A DNA stretch of 46,722 nt from an uncultured Acidimicrobiales bacterium. GTDB lineage: Bacteria; Actinomycetota; Acidimicrobiia; Acidimicrobiales; SZUA-35. A program made the position numbers and the translations under genes. This document shows, piece after piece, positions 25,025 to 34,248 of the stretch; within the stretch, counting starts at the first letter, position 1; every line of letters begins with the position of its first letter. The stretch is from the NCBI GenBank assembly GCA_938002965.1, contig CALKZY010000017.1, positions 83,443-130,164 on the forward strand, given 5' to 3'. The notes below the pieces were generated by a model. It saw only the letters and a program-made list of their open reading frames with translations, did not search any database and had not been told where the DNA came from.

Positions 25025-27154
25025 CTACCGGGCAGTCTGATCCGATGCTCGGATCTGCACCCGGTTGTCATGAAAGACTGCTCCGCGCCCCATATCGGAA
25101 TCCCGCTCTACCACTGTGTTGTTGATTCCCATAGCCCACCACCCTTTCGTGGTAGCGGCTACGCCTGGGCGAGCCCGGCTGTCGACTGCAGCCACGGCGT
25201 CGAACGAGCCTCGCTCATTGAACACAACAATCTTGTCGCCATGTTCGATTCCATCGCGTAGCGCATCATCAGGGTGAAGCGAGATGGGTGGAGCTTTGGT
25301 CCGATTGGCCACCACCTGAGTGCCGGCAAAGACCGAGTTGATGTGCCAGTCGCTGCCGATGGCCACCAGGTCATAGGAGTCGCTAGCACCCGAGGCCGCC
25401 TCGGCCGGTGGGCGGTAGTTGGGCAGTCGGCCATGCCCCTGTTGTTCGGCTCGCTCCGAGACAAACTCGAATCGGCCTGAAGTCGTGGGGAAACCATCAT
25501 CGAACGGTTGATACGGGCGGCCGGCGGCCGGTGCCCGAACCCAGCCGACTTCCTTCCAGGACTCCAACGTCACGCCGGCGGCCCGGTACTCGTCGGTATC
25601 GATCAGGGCCGCCACCAGCTCTTCGTCGGAGGCAAAGAGCTCCGGCTCATCCAGATCCATCGCTCGAGCCAAGCGCCGGAACATTTCGGTATGAGCCAGG
25701 CACTCGCCCGGCGGCTCAATGGCCGGCTGATTGAGGTTCAGGTACATGTGGGCGAATGAGTCGTTCACTTCCCACTGCTCGTGCTGCATAGTCGACGGAA
25801 GCACAATGTCGGCGTAGTCAGTCGTCTCGGTCAGGTAGATTTCCGCCACGACGCAGAACAGATCCGAACGACTTAGACCCTGACGAACCCGGTCGACGTC
25901 CGGGTTTGAGACCACCGGATTGGCGCCGTGTACAAACAGCGCTTCAACCGGAGGATCGTCCAGCTCAAGCAGATTGGCGGCCAGATTGGTCATGGCCAAC
26001 GCCCTCGGCCGCGCCCCAAGATGGCGACCGGAGGCCAGCTGAGTGTTCAACTTGTACGGGGCGTGCGTTGAGTAGACCAATCCACCACCGGCAGGACGAC
26101 CCTTCACCGGATACGAACCGGTGAGGGCAGGTAGACACGACACGATTCGGCTGGTTTGGCCACCGTAAGCATGCCGCTGCATACCCTGTCCCAACTTCAC
26201 CGCCAGCGGTCTATGGCCCGGATCACAAAGCAGGTTAACTAGCCCATCCAGTCGCTCGACGGGCACCCCGCAAACCTGCGAGACCCGCTCCAGTGTCCAC
26301 TCGTCCACCGACACAGCAAACTCGTCGTAGCCGACCGTGAACTGCTGGACGAACTCGAGATCAACGGCATCGGCGGCAATGAGGGCCCGACACAGTCCCA
26401 AGGCCAGCGCCCCATCGGTCCCGGGCCGTGGGGCGATGTGCAGATCGGCCCGAGCCGCCGTCCTTGTCCGGATCGGGTCGATGACCACAATCGGTGCCCC
26501 GGTATCTCCGGCTCTTTCGACGAATGGCCACCAGTGCTGATTGGCCACCAACGTGTTTGATCCCCAAATCAACACCGCGCCGGCGTTGACCACGTCTTCT
26601 GGATCCATCCCCGTCCCCGTGCCGACGCTGTAGGACAGGCCAACATGACCGCTGACCGAACAGATGGTCAAGAAATGCTTGCTCACCCCCAAGTGATTCC
26701 ACAGTCGAGAACCGACCGGCAACGCACCACCCTGCACAAAACCGACGTTTCCCGTGCCAGCGAACGGCCAAATGGCGGCCGGTCCCGATGATGCAATAAT
26801 CTTGTTGAATCTGGAGGCGATGTCGTCCATCGCCTCCTCCCACGAAATGGGTTCGAAGTCATCGAATCGATTGGCGGAACGTTGGCCCTTGGGTTTGACC
26901 CGGCGCAACGGTTGCATGAGGCGCGCCGGGTCCTCGGCCATCTTCAGCCACGGGTTCACTTTCTTGCACAGTCCACCGGCGGTAAACGGATGGTCGGGGT
27001 TGCCCCTAAGACGTGTAGCGTTGCCGGTTTCCGAGACGGTGACGATCCACGAACATCCGTCGGGGCAGTCCAGTGGGCACGACCCGACAACTGTGCGCCC
27101 TCCCGCTTCGGGTTTCTTGGCTGCCGCGGGCTCATCTGTCGGGATTGCGGTCAT
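25025..27154 (-). CDS. Molybdopterin-dependent oxidoreductase with one 4Fe-4S site
   Basis: A 709-residue protein of the DMSO reductase/formate dehydrogenase superfamily. Cys26, Cys30, Cys34 and Cys63 (CPLDCPDGC then GGLCKK) form the N-terminal 4Fe-4S site. TICSVSGHVG offers a Cys as a possible Mo/W ligand. Cofactor-binding stretches include LIWGSNTLVANQ, VIDPIRTRTA and FVHGANPVVSNPD, and the C-terminal domain has PPISLHPDDALRDGI. There is no Tat signal, so the enzyme is probably cytoplasmic. The substrate is unknown, and no electron-transfer subunit or cofactor gene adjoins. The ATG overlaps the stop of the S4 gene by 4 nt. Confidence 0.92.
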   Translation of the reverse strand: MTAIPTDEPAAAKKPEAGGRTVVGSCPLDCPDGCSWIVTVSETGNATRLRGNPDHPFTAGGLCKKVNPWLKMAEDPARLMQPLRRVKPKGQRSANRFDDFEPISWEEAMDDIASRFNKIIASSGPAAIWPFAGTGNVGFVQGGALPVGSRLWNHLGVSKHFLTICSVSGHVGLSYSVGTGTGMDPEDVVNAGAVLIWGSNTLVANQHWWPFVERAGDTGAPIVVIDPIRTRTAARADLHIAPRPGTDGALALGLCRALIAADAVDLEFVQQFTVGYDEFAVSVDEWTLERVSQVCGVPVERLDGLVNLLCDPGHRPLAVKLGQGMQRHAYGGQTSRIVSCLPALTGSYPVKGRPAGGGLVYSTHAPYKLNTQLASGRHLGARPRALAMTNLAANLLELDDPPVEALFVHGANPVVSNPDVDRVRQGLSRSDLFCVVAEIYLTETTDYADIVLPSTMQHEQWEVNDSFAHMYLNLNQPAIEPPGECLAHTEMFRRLARAMDLDEPELFASDEELVAALIDTDEYRAAGVTLESWKEVGWVRAPAAGRPYQPFDDGFPTTSGRFEFVSERAEQQGHGRLPNYRPPAEAASGASDSYDLVAIGSDWHINSVFAGTQVVANRTKAPPISLHPDDALRDGIEHGDKIVVFNERGSFDAVAAVDSRARPGVAATTKGWWAMGINNTVVERDSDMGRGAVFHDNRVQIRASDQTAR

Positions 27155-27534
27155 GGTCCGTTCCTTTTCCGTAGCCTGTCCAGCTGGCGACGCTCGCGTT
27201 TTGTTGGTCGTCCGGCACCTCGTTCTCGGGCGCCACCGGGCGGGGCGAGCGGCATGTCGGACTTCAATGGGCGGGGCGGCGACAGGTCCTCGTAGCACTC
27301 GGCTGCTCGAGGCGCTCCGACTCGCTTTTCGATTGGCTCGACCAGCCGGTAGACGAAAAGAACATCACCTTTGCGAGCCGAAACCGAATCGCCGACCGAG
27401 ATCTTGGTCGCAGGCTTGGCTGGCTCGTCGTTTATCAAGACGCGACCGGTCGAGCAGGCATTGGTGGCTGCCGTTCTGGTTTTGAAGACTCGAACGGCCC
27501 AGAGCCACTTGTCCACCCGGACGCTTTTGGTCAT
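27151..27534 (-). CDS. S4-domain RNA-binding protein (Hsp15/HslR-like)
   Basis: A 127-residue protein with an N-terminal S4 domain: VRVDKWLWAVRVFKTRTAA, then GRVLINDEPAKPATKISVGD. A basic C-terminus (RPTKRERRQLDRLRKR) follows. Hsp15-like proteins bind free 50S subunits carrying stalled peptidyl-tRNA. It overlaps rsmI upstream and the molybdopterin enzyme downstream, each by an ATGA. Confidence 0.92.
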   Translation of the reverse strand: MTKSVRVDKWLWAVRVFKTRTAATNACSTGRVLINDEPAKPATKISVGDSVSARKGDVLFVYRLVEPIEKRVGAPRAAECYEDLSPPRPLKSDMPLAPPGGARERGAGRPTKRERRQLDRLRKRNGP

Positions 27535-28433
27535 CGGTCCCCCTCGCCTTGTCTGTGGAGCGAATTGGCAAGATCATAGACGCGACGCTTGGCGGTGCCG
27601 GTTGCCGCCACCACGGCGGTTACAGCATCTCGTCGGGACAGGCCGTCTCGTACGTGGCCGCCCAGCATCTCGAGCAGGTCGCCGTCATCAACCGGACCGG
27701 ACTCAGTGGAGGCACCGTCGACGACAATGACGATCTCCCCCTTGGTTGAGGTCAAGGCGAAGTGTTCGGCTGCCGAAGCCACCGTCCCCCGCACAACCTC
27801 CTCGTGGAGCTTAGTCAGCTCACGGGCGACGGCCACTTCCCTATCGGCTCCACAGGTCGCAGCCAGGTCAACGAGGGTGGCAGCCACTCGGTTCGGAGAC
27901 TCGTAAAGCACCGTGACCCTGTCATCAGCAGCGATCGCTTGAAGGCGAATGCTGCGGCTTTGACCCTTACGAGGAAGGAAGCCCTCGAAGACGTATCGGC
28001 CATTGAGTAGACCGCTTACCGCCAGGGCAGCCGAAACTGCGCTGGGCCCAGGGACAACAAAGGTTCGATGGCCGGCGGCGGCCACCGCAGACACCACTGC
28101 TGTTCCCGGATCGGACACGGTTGGCATCCCGGCGTCGGTAACCAGGGCGAGCCGCTGGCCTTGGCTGAGGCGATCGAGCACTTCAGGTAGGCGAGCTCGT
28201 TCGGTGTGTTCGTTGCCGACGAGTAGCGTCGGGCGCCTGAAGTCGACGTCGACTCCCACGACGTCTCGGGCGTAGCCGATGAGCTTGCCCGTTCTGCGGG
28301 TGTCTTCACAGATCACGGCATCAGCTTCGGTCAAAACCATGGCTGCCCTCGGAGTTAGATCTTGCAGGTTGCCAATGGGGGTTCCAACAACGTAAAGACC
28401 TGGTTCCATGGTCTCGGGCTCGGCTGCGGTCAC
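27531..28433 (-). CDS. rsmI: 16S rRNA (cytidine1402-2'-O)-methyltransferase RsmI
   Basis: A 300-residue SAM-dependent enzyme of the tetrapyrrole methylase fold that 2'-O-methylates C1402 in the 16S rRNA P-site. It has GLYVVGTPIGNLQDLTPRA, ICEDTRRTGKL, LVTDAGMPTVSDPG, FVVPGPSA and ALAVSGL. A C-terminal helical HTH-like extension (VRDGLSRRDAVTAVVAATG) is usual. The GTG start overlaps the DUF192 stop (GTGA). An S4 protein follows. Confidence 0.96.
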   Translation of the reverse strand: MTAAEPETMEPGLYVVGTPIGNLQDLTPRAAMVLTEADAVICEDTRRTGKLIGYARDVVGVDVDFRRPTLLVGNEHTERARLPEVLDRLSQGQRLALVTDAGMPTVSDPGTAVVSAVAAAGHRTFVVPGPSAVSAALAVSGLLNGRYVFEGFLPRKGQSRSIRLQAIAADDRVTVLYESPNRVAATLVDLAATCGADREVAVARELTKLHEEVVRGTVASAAEHFALTSTKGEIVIVVDGASTESGPVDDGDLLEMLGGHVRDGLSRRDAVTAVVAATGTAKRRVYDLANSLHRQGEGDR

Positions 28434-28828
28434 GTGGATCGCCCGGTGCCGTCACATCCCCGGAGTTCGACAACCTGGCCGACGTTCAAATCCCAGTGAT
28501 CGAAAGCCCCGGCCTGTGCCTCCAAGACTGATCTGGCGCTCCAAACCGGAAGCGTGACCCGGTTGCGGTGGAGCCGCAACGTTCGGATGATCTGGTTGTC
28601 TGCGTCGAGAAACGCGACATCGAGATCAAAACCCATGGCGAAGGAGTGCACCGATCGTGCCCCCACTATCAACATCGCCCCGTCGAGCTCTTCGCGACCC
28701 AACAGCCCCCTGGTTTTGGAGACTCGCCCTCGAGCAACTTCCAACGAAGCCAGAACGCGGCCGTCGCGAACGAGCCATCCCTGTTCGGCTGGTAGGAACT
28801 CTGGAAGTCGGATTCTCCTGTTTGGCAC
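28430..28828 (-). CDS. DUF192 protein
   Basis: A 132-residue DUF192 protein, likely starting at the GTG at 28828. Typical blocks are ARGRVSKTRGLLGREEL, the SVHSFAMGFDLDVAFLDAD core and VLEAQAGAFDHW. The function of the family is unknown. Members are small beta-barrel proteins, often secreted in other phyla, but no signal peptide is visible here. It follows ychF by 41 nt and overlaps rsmI by 4 nt. Confidence 0.92.
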   Translation of the reverse strand: MPNRRIRLPEFLPAEQGWLVRDGRVLASLEVARGRVSKTRGLLGREELDGAMLIVGARSVHSFAMGFDLDVAFLDADNQIIRTLRLHRNRVTLPVWSARSVLEAQAGAFDHWDLNVGQVVELRGCDGTGRST

Positions 28829-28869
28829 GACGTTCGGACCCGGTCTGGACGGTTGAGCTTGTGCTCGGG

Positions 28870-29946
28870 CTACACGTTGAATCGTATTTCCAGAACGTCA
28901 CCGTCTTCAACCACATAATCTTTGCCCTCTTGGCGAATCTTGCCTAATTCGCGGGCTTTGGCCCACGAACCGATCTCCAGAAGCTCATCCCACCGAATGG
29001 TTTCAGCCCGAATAAAGCCTCTTTCCAGGTCGGTATGGATCAGACCGGCGCACTGCGGTGCATTGGAACCGACACGGAACGTCCAGGCCCGACTTTCCTT
29101 TTCACCGGTGGTCAAGAAGGTTCGAAGACCAAGGGTGTGGTAGGCCGCTTGAATGAATCGGACCAAGGCGCCTTCGCCCAGCCCGAATCCGTCGAGCATT
29201 TCGGCTCGGTCCTCGGCCGGGAGTTGGGCCGCTTCGGCCTCCAACTGGATGCAGGCTCCGAACACCGGGGCCAGTTCGCCAAGCCGCCCCTGGACCGGAG
29301 CGATCACGCTTTCAACCTCACCTAGTTGATCTTCGTCGATGTTAACGATGGCTAGAACGGGCTTGTTGGTTAACAAGAACCATGGCTTCAACAGCGCAGC
29401 ATGCTCCGAAGACAAGTCGCTGTCGTACAGCGGACGACCTTCTGACAGGTAGGCCAACGCTGCCTCGGCCGCCTCGACCTCGTCTCGAAGTGAGGGGTCA
29501 CCCTTCGCCGCCTTGCGCTTCTTGTCCAGCTGTCGGTCAACAGTTTCCAGGTCGGCGAACGTCAGCTCCGTTTCGACTACCCGGAGATGCTCCATCGGAT
29601 CCTGCGGGCCGGGCACGTCGTCGTCCCGGAAGGCCCGGAGGACAAATACGATGGCGTCGACCTCTCGGATGCCGGCCAGAAACTTGTTGCCGAGACCTTC
29701 ACCCTTGCTGGCACCCTCTACCAGACCACCGATGTCGTTGAACTGAACCGAAGCCGGAACAACGCTCTTCGAGCCACTCATCTCAGCCAGGGCGTCCAGG
29801 CGGTCGTCAAAGACCTTGGCCACACCGATGTTCGGATCGGTGGTTGCGAAGGCATAAGGGGCCGCTAGGGCTCCGCCGCCAGTCAAGGCGTTGTACAACG
29901 AGGACTTGCCGGCGTTAGGAAGACCGACGAAACCGAATTTTTCCAT
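28870..29946 (-). CDS. ychF: YchF/OLA1 family ATPase
   Basis: A 358-residue translation-factor-class P-loop protein. It has FVGLPNAGKSSLYNALT (G1), DIGGLVEGASKGEGLGN (G3), NIDE in place of NKxD (the change linked to ATP preference), and the C-terminal TGS domain (FLTTGEKESRAWTFRVG, AGLIHTDLERGFI). YchF binds ribosomes and is linked to oxidative-stress control. It heads the run ychF-DUF192-rsmI-S4-molybdopterin enzyme. Confidence 0.97.
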   Translation of the reverse strand: MEKFGFVGLPNAGKSSLYNALTGGGALAAPYAFATTDPNIGVAKVFDDRLDALAEMSGSKSVVPASVQFNDIGGLVEGASKGEGLGNKFLAGIREVDAIVFVLRAFRDDDVPGPQDPMEHLRVVETELTFADLETVDRQLDKKRKAAKGDPSLRDEVEAAEAALAYLSEGRPLYDSDLSSEHAALLKPWFLLTNKPVLAIVNIDEDQLGEVESVIAPVQGRLGELAPVFGACIQLEAEAAQLPAEDRAEMLDGFGLGEGALVRFIQAAYHTLGLRTFLTTGEKESRAWTFRVGSNAPQCAGLIHTDLERGFIRAETIRWDELLEIGSWAKARELGKIRQEGKDYVVEDGDVLEIRFNV

Positions 29947-30033
29947 ACCCGGTCATGCTACGGCTGACGCTCGGCCCCGGCACCGACTACCTGCGCCCGC
30001 AGCGATCCCTACTCTCAACCTGGTACTGGCTCG

Positions 30034-30534
<501 letters not shown>

Positions 30535-30574
30535 AACCAAAAGTCTATTCAACCGGTCGGTCTAAACTGGCGTG

Positions 30575-31609
30575 ATGGAGCCAACCGCCAGCGAGCCCCC
30601 TTATCTTGTGGCCCTGAACCGGACGATCTACCTGTTAGATCGAAGTCTGGCCCCAACTCAGAAGATCAGGGCGTTCGGCAAAGGCCGAACCATCCTCAAC
30701 AACGTTGAAGAAGTTGGCGGTCCGGGTTCCGTTGAGGCGCTGACACAACAGGGAATGCTCACCAGTCTTGATGGCGTCGGTTCCTCCATCGAGTCGGTTG
30801 TTCGCGGGGCTTATGGCGTGGGCCCGACTGACTACCTCGATGACCTGGAGGCCTCGACCGTCGTCGAGATCGGATCGGGAGCCGAGCTGCGGGCAGCGCT
30901 CAAAGGTGACTGCCATTCTCATTCAACGTGGTCCGATGGCGGAGCCGAACTACGGGCAATGGCTCGCGCCGCCCAATCGTTGGGCCATGACTATCTAGTG
31001 GCGACCGACCACTCGGCCCGTTTGACTGTGGCCCACGGGTTGTCGGTCGAACGCCTTGCTCAACAACTGGACGAGATTGAGCAGTTGAACGCCGAGTTTG
31101 CCCCGTTCAGAATCCTGACCGGTATGGAGGTGGACATCCTCGATGACGGCTCGCTCGACCTACCTGACGAGTGGCTGGCCCGGCTGGATGTTGTGATTGG
31201 GTCCGTGCACCACCGGATACACCAAGAGCCCGCCCACATGACCAAGCGTTTGGTCACCGCCGTCGCCAACCCTCATGTCGACATTCTTGGTCACTGCACC
31301 AACCGAAAGGTCATGGGCAACAAGCGCCGGCCGTCAAACTTCGACGCCGACTATGTGTTCGCCGCCTGCGCCCAGTTCAACACCGCGGTGGAAATCAACT
31401 GCCGACCCGAACGTCAGGATCCACCTGAAGAACTCCTGGAGCTCGCATTGGAGTGGGATTGCCGCCTAAGTATCGACTCCGATGCCCATGCGCCCGGACA
31501 GCTTGAATGGGTCAACTACGGATGTGACAAAGCCGCCGTCAGCGGCGTAGAAGCCGATCAGATCCTCAATACCAGGTCAGCGGACGATCTGGTGTCGCTG
31601 CTGAGCTGA
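30575..31609 (+). CDS. PHP domain protein with a PolX-like N-terminus
   Basis: A 344-residue protein. The N-terminal 100 residues carry a helix-hairpin-helix-like piece (LTSLDGVGSSIESVV), as in the 8-kDa region of PolX polymerases. A complete PHP domain follows: GDCHSHSTWSDG, VATDHSARL, GMEVDILDDG, GSVHHRIH, DILGHCTNR, EINCRPER and SIDSDAHAPG. The metal ligands of a PHP phosphoesterase are present. The polymerase palm is absent. Nucleic-acid phosphoesterase or 3'-end processing activity is likely; the exact role is unknown. bL37 follows 14 nt downstream. Confidence 0.92.
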   Translation: MEPTASEPPYLVALNRTIYLLDRSLAPTQKIRAFGKGRTILNNVEEVGGPGSVEALTQQGMLTSLDGVGSSIESVVRGAYGVGPTDYLDDLEASTVVEIGSGAELRAALKGDCHSHSTWSDGGAELRAMARAAQSLGHDYLVATDHSARLTVAHGLSVERLAQQLDEIEQLNAEFAPFRILTGMEVDILDDGSLDLPDEWLARLDVVIGSVHHRIHQEPAHMTKRLVTAVANPHVDILGHCTNRKVMGNKRRPSNFDADYVFAACAQFNTAVEINCRPERQDPPEELLELALEWDCRLSIDSDAHAPGQLEWVNYGCDKAAVSGVEADQILNTRSADDLVSLLS

Positions 31610-31623
31610 TAGCCTTAGCAGCT

Positions 31624-31710
31624 ATGTCAAAGCGCAGACGAAAGAAGCGGCTGCTTGCCCGGCGCAGGAAAGCCAACCACGGCCGCAAACCCAACGTCGG
31701 CCGCGGCTAG
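31624..31710 (+). CDS. bL37-like small ribosomal protein, 28 aa
   Basis: ATG at 31624 to TAG at 31710 encodes a 28-residue, very basic peptide: MSKRRRKKR followed by ARRRKANHGRKPN. It matches the actinobacterial large-subunit protein bL37 (KRGRKKR ... KANHGKRPN), known from mycobacterial ribosome structures. It is too short for ordinary gene finders. It lies 14 nt after the PHP gene and may be cotranscribed with it. No strong ribosome-binding site is seen. Confidence 0.82.
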   Translation: MSKRRRKKRLLARRRKANHGRKPNVGRG

Positions 31711-31746
31711 CTGATGCGTGGCACCGTCAACGGTGTCGCACAAGCC

Positions 31747-33471
31747 CTAGTCGACTAGCAGTCGTGTAACCGCCTCCTCCAGGCGAGCGAGGCGGTCTTT
31801 TGCGTTTCCCTTGACCTCGGCCATGGTAAGATCGGCCCGCTTTGGCGAGACCACCTCGATGTAGGCCTTGACTTTGGGTTCAGTGCCGCTCGGCCTGACG
31901 ATAACTCGACTACCGTCGGACAATTCGATGAGCACGCCAGCGGTCGGTGGAAGATGGAGGCCCTGATCCAAGAACTCGATCGAGGAGACCGACACGCCGC
32001 CCAACTCAGCGGGACTCAGACCACCGGCACGCTCCCTGAGCTGTCGCTGCTCATCGACACCAAGATGACCGAAGCCGATGGAGACCTGGCTGGTGGCGAA
32101 CAGCCCGAATTGCTCGGCCAGCTCGTCAAGTCGTTCGGTCAGTGTTGTGCCGTCTCGCCGGCACCCGGCGGCGATCTCGGCCATGACAAGGGCGGCGGTG
32201 ATGCCGTCTTTGTCCCGCACCGCCGGATTGACGCAATATCCCAGCGCCTCTTCATAGCCAAGGATGTACTCGGCGTCCGGTCGCTCGACGATCGGGCGAG
32301 CCACCCACTTGAAGCCGGTAAGCGTCCGAATACTCTCGGCGCCGTGGTGAGCGGCAATGACGTCTATGAACCGAGACGAGACAATTGATGAGGCCACCAG
32401 CAATGGGGCCGTCGCCGTAGGACTGTGGTGGCGAAGAAGATGATCGGCCAGCAACACCCCGACGTCGTCGCCCGACAACCGACGCCACCCATCTTTGCCT
32501 GCTACCGCGACGGCCAGACGATCGGCATCGGGGTCGTTAGCCAAAATCAGATCCGGCGTGCTCGGCGCCACTTCCGCTGCACGGAAAGCCAAATCGAGAG
32601 CGCCCGGCTCCTCGGGATTGGGGAACGGGGTGGTCGGGAACTCGGGGTCGGGAGCGAATTGCTCTGCCACCACTAGCGGTTCCGGAAATCCTGCTTCGAC
32701 CATGGCATCGACTAGCGCCTGGCCACCGACCCCGTGCATCGCGGTGTACAGAACGTCGACTTGTCTGGGGGCAACACCAATCGTCGAAACCGCCATCGCC
32801 CGGTGAGCGGCGGTGGCCGCGGCGGCCGAGACCACCCGTAGCTCACCACCGGGTCGGGCCAGGCCAACGAGGTCCACAACCGATCTGCCGTGGTCGCCGG
32901 AGTCACTTTCCAAATGCTCGGAGGCGATGTCGTCGATGGCGTGGGCGATTTCCTCGTCTGCCGGAGAGACCAGCTGGATGCCGTCGCCCAGGTACAGCTT
33001 GTAGCCGTTGTCGGCCGGTGGATTGTGGCTCGCCGTTATGACGATGGTGGCGTCGGCACCGAGTCGCAGCCCCTCATGAGCCACAACCGGAGTGGGAGTC
33101 GCCTCATCGAGAAGGTGGACGACTCCGCCGCCCTCGACCACTTCTCGGGCGGCGTCGGCTGCGAACTGCTCAGAGTTGTGGCGGGCGTCGAAACCGACCA
33201 CAACCAGCGGAGCCACCCCCTCGCCCTTCTGGCGTAGCCAACGAAACAGACCAGCCGTCGTCTGGCGGACGACGACACGATTCATACGGTTGGGGCCAGG
33301 GTCCATGGCAGCACGCAATCCAGCGGTTCCGAACCCAATTCGGCCCTCGAAGAGCAGATCCGCTTCAGCCGGCGCCGAGCGGTGAAGGTCGGCCAACTGC
33401 CGAGCGGTCTGTCGGTCCGGGTCCAGATCGGCCCAGCGTTTCATTTGGCGTGGCAAGGGTGTCGTGTCCAT
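31747..33471 (-). CDS. Phosphoglucomutase/phosphomannomutase family protein
   Basis: A 574-residue alpha-D-phosphohexomutase. The phosphoserine loop is ITASHNPPADNGYK, the metal loop is NDPDADRLAVAV, the sugar-specificity loop is GYEEALGY, and the phosphate-binding loop is IVRPSGTEPKVK. RIGFGTAGLRAAMDPGPNRMN at the N-terminus marks the PGM2-like group. These enzymes interconvert hexose (or pentose) 1- and 6(5)-phosphates; the exact sugar is not determinable. It converges on the bL37 gene. Confidence 0.95.
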   Translation of the reverse strand: MDTTPLPRQMKRWADLDPDRQTARQLADLHRSAPAEADLLFEGRIGFGTAGLRAAMDPGPNRMNRVVVRQTTAGLFRWLRQKGEGVAPLVVVGFDARHNSEQFAADAAREVVEGGGVVHLLDEATPTPVVAHEGLRLGADATIVITASHNPPADNGYKLYLGDGIQLVSPADEEIAHAIDDIASEHLESDSGDHGRSVVDLVGLARPGGELRVVSAAAATAAHRAMAVSTIGVAPRQVDVLYTAMHGVGGQALVDAMVEAGFPEPLVVAEQFAPDPEFPTTPFPNPEEPGALDLAFRAAEVAPSTPDLILANDPDADRLAVAVAGKDGWRRLSGDDVGVLLADHLLRHHSPTATAPLLVASSIVSSRFIDVIAAHHGAESIRTLTGFKWVARPIVERPDAEYILGYEEALGYCVNPAVRDKDGITAALVMAEIAAGCRRDGTTLTERLDELAEQFGLFATSQVSIGFGHLGVDEQRQLRERAGGLSPAELGGVSVSSIEFLDQGLHLPPTAGVLIELSDGSRVIVRPSGTEPKVKAYIEVVSPKRADLTMAEVKGNAKDRLARLEEAVTRLLVD

Positions 33472-33631
33472 TGGTTCACCTCACTGTAATCCATGCCATC
33501 TGGCCGACCCGTCTAATCCACCGCGCCACCACCCTGTGCCCACACCGTCGCTGCAGAATCGATAGGGCTATCCGACCGGCACCCAATCAGCACTAGCACT
33601 ATGATGCATCGAATGATCGAATCTCTATTCC

Positions 33632-34237
33632 ATGCTTGACCATGTCTTCACCGATGCCATCGGCGCACTGAGGGATTCACTCGAGTCGGCGCTATTGGAA
33701 CGTCAAGCAATCGAAGAACGATTCCAAGCCGACATTCTTCTTGGCGACATCACGTGGCAGACAAGCTACAGCCTGCCCGGCGAGGGTCTTCCACCGCGGG
33801 TCAAAGTGGACCTCAGCCTTGAGTGGCCCACCTGGGCTCAGACGGCGTACCGAACCTGGTACCTCGATGAGGAATTCACCGACAGTCCGATCATCGACAT
33901 CGAGGTCGTGTTCCACATGCAACGACTAGCGGTGGCACCTGACCCAAAGGTGGTGATGACTGCGATGTCGCCATTCTCGCCTCAGATCGGCAACGATGAA
34001 CTTACCGGTTTGGGCCCGACGCTTGAGACCGTGTACGACGCTGATCTTCAGGTGGCCTCCCATGCGATTGAGGTTACCTATTCGGGTTTGTATGAACTGG
34101 ACGAAAAGACGCTGGAAGATGGTTCAGCGCTTGATGAACACTTTGCCCACATCGGGGGTTGGATTACCTCAACCCTCGTGCGCCTCGGTGATCTGCCACT
34201 TAGCTACCAACCGGCGCAAGAAGGCGAAGAGCTGTAA
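33632..34237 (+). CDS. Protein of unknown function, 201 aa
   Basis: I do not recognise a family. The protein is acidic and soluble, with no signal peptide or membrane segment. It begins with a helical stretch (FTDAIGALRDSLESALLERQAIEERF). Beta-rich sequence follows with paired Trp and Tyr (LEWPTWAQTAYRTWYLDEEF, IDIEVVFHMQRL). It ends near HIGGWITSTLVRLGDLPLSYQP. Codon use looks like the neighbours. The next gene, an EAL protein, starts 11 nt later, so the two are probably an operon and may act together. Confidence 0.8.
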   Translation: MLDHVFTDAIGALRDSLESALLERQAIEERFQADILLGDITWQTSYSLPGEGLPPRVKVDLSLEWPTWAQTAYRTWYLDEEFTDSPIIDIEVVFHMQRLAVAPDPKVVMTAMSPFSPQIGNDELTGLGPTLETVYDADLQVASHAIEVTYSGLYELDEKTLEDGSALDEHFAHIGGWITSTLVRLGDLPLSYQPAQEGEEL

Positions 34238-34248
34238 CCTGGTTAGCG

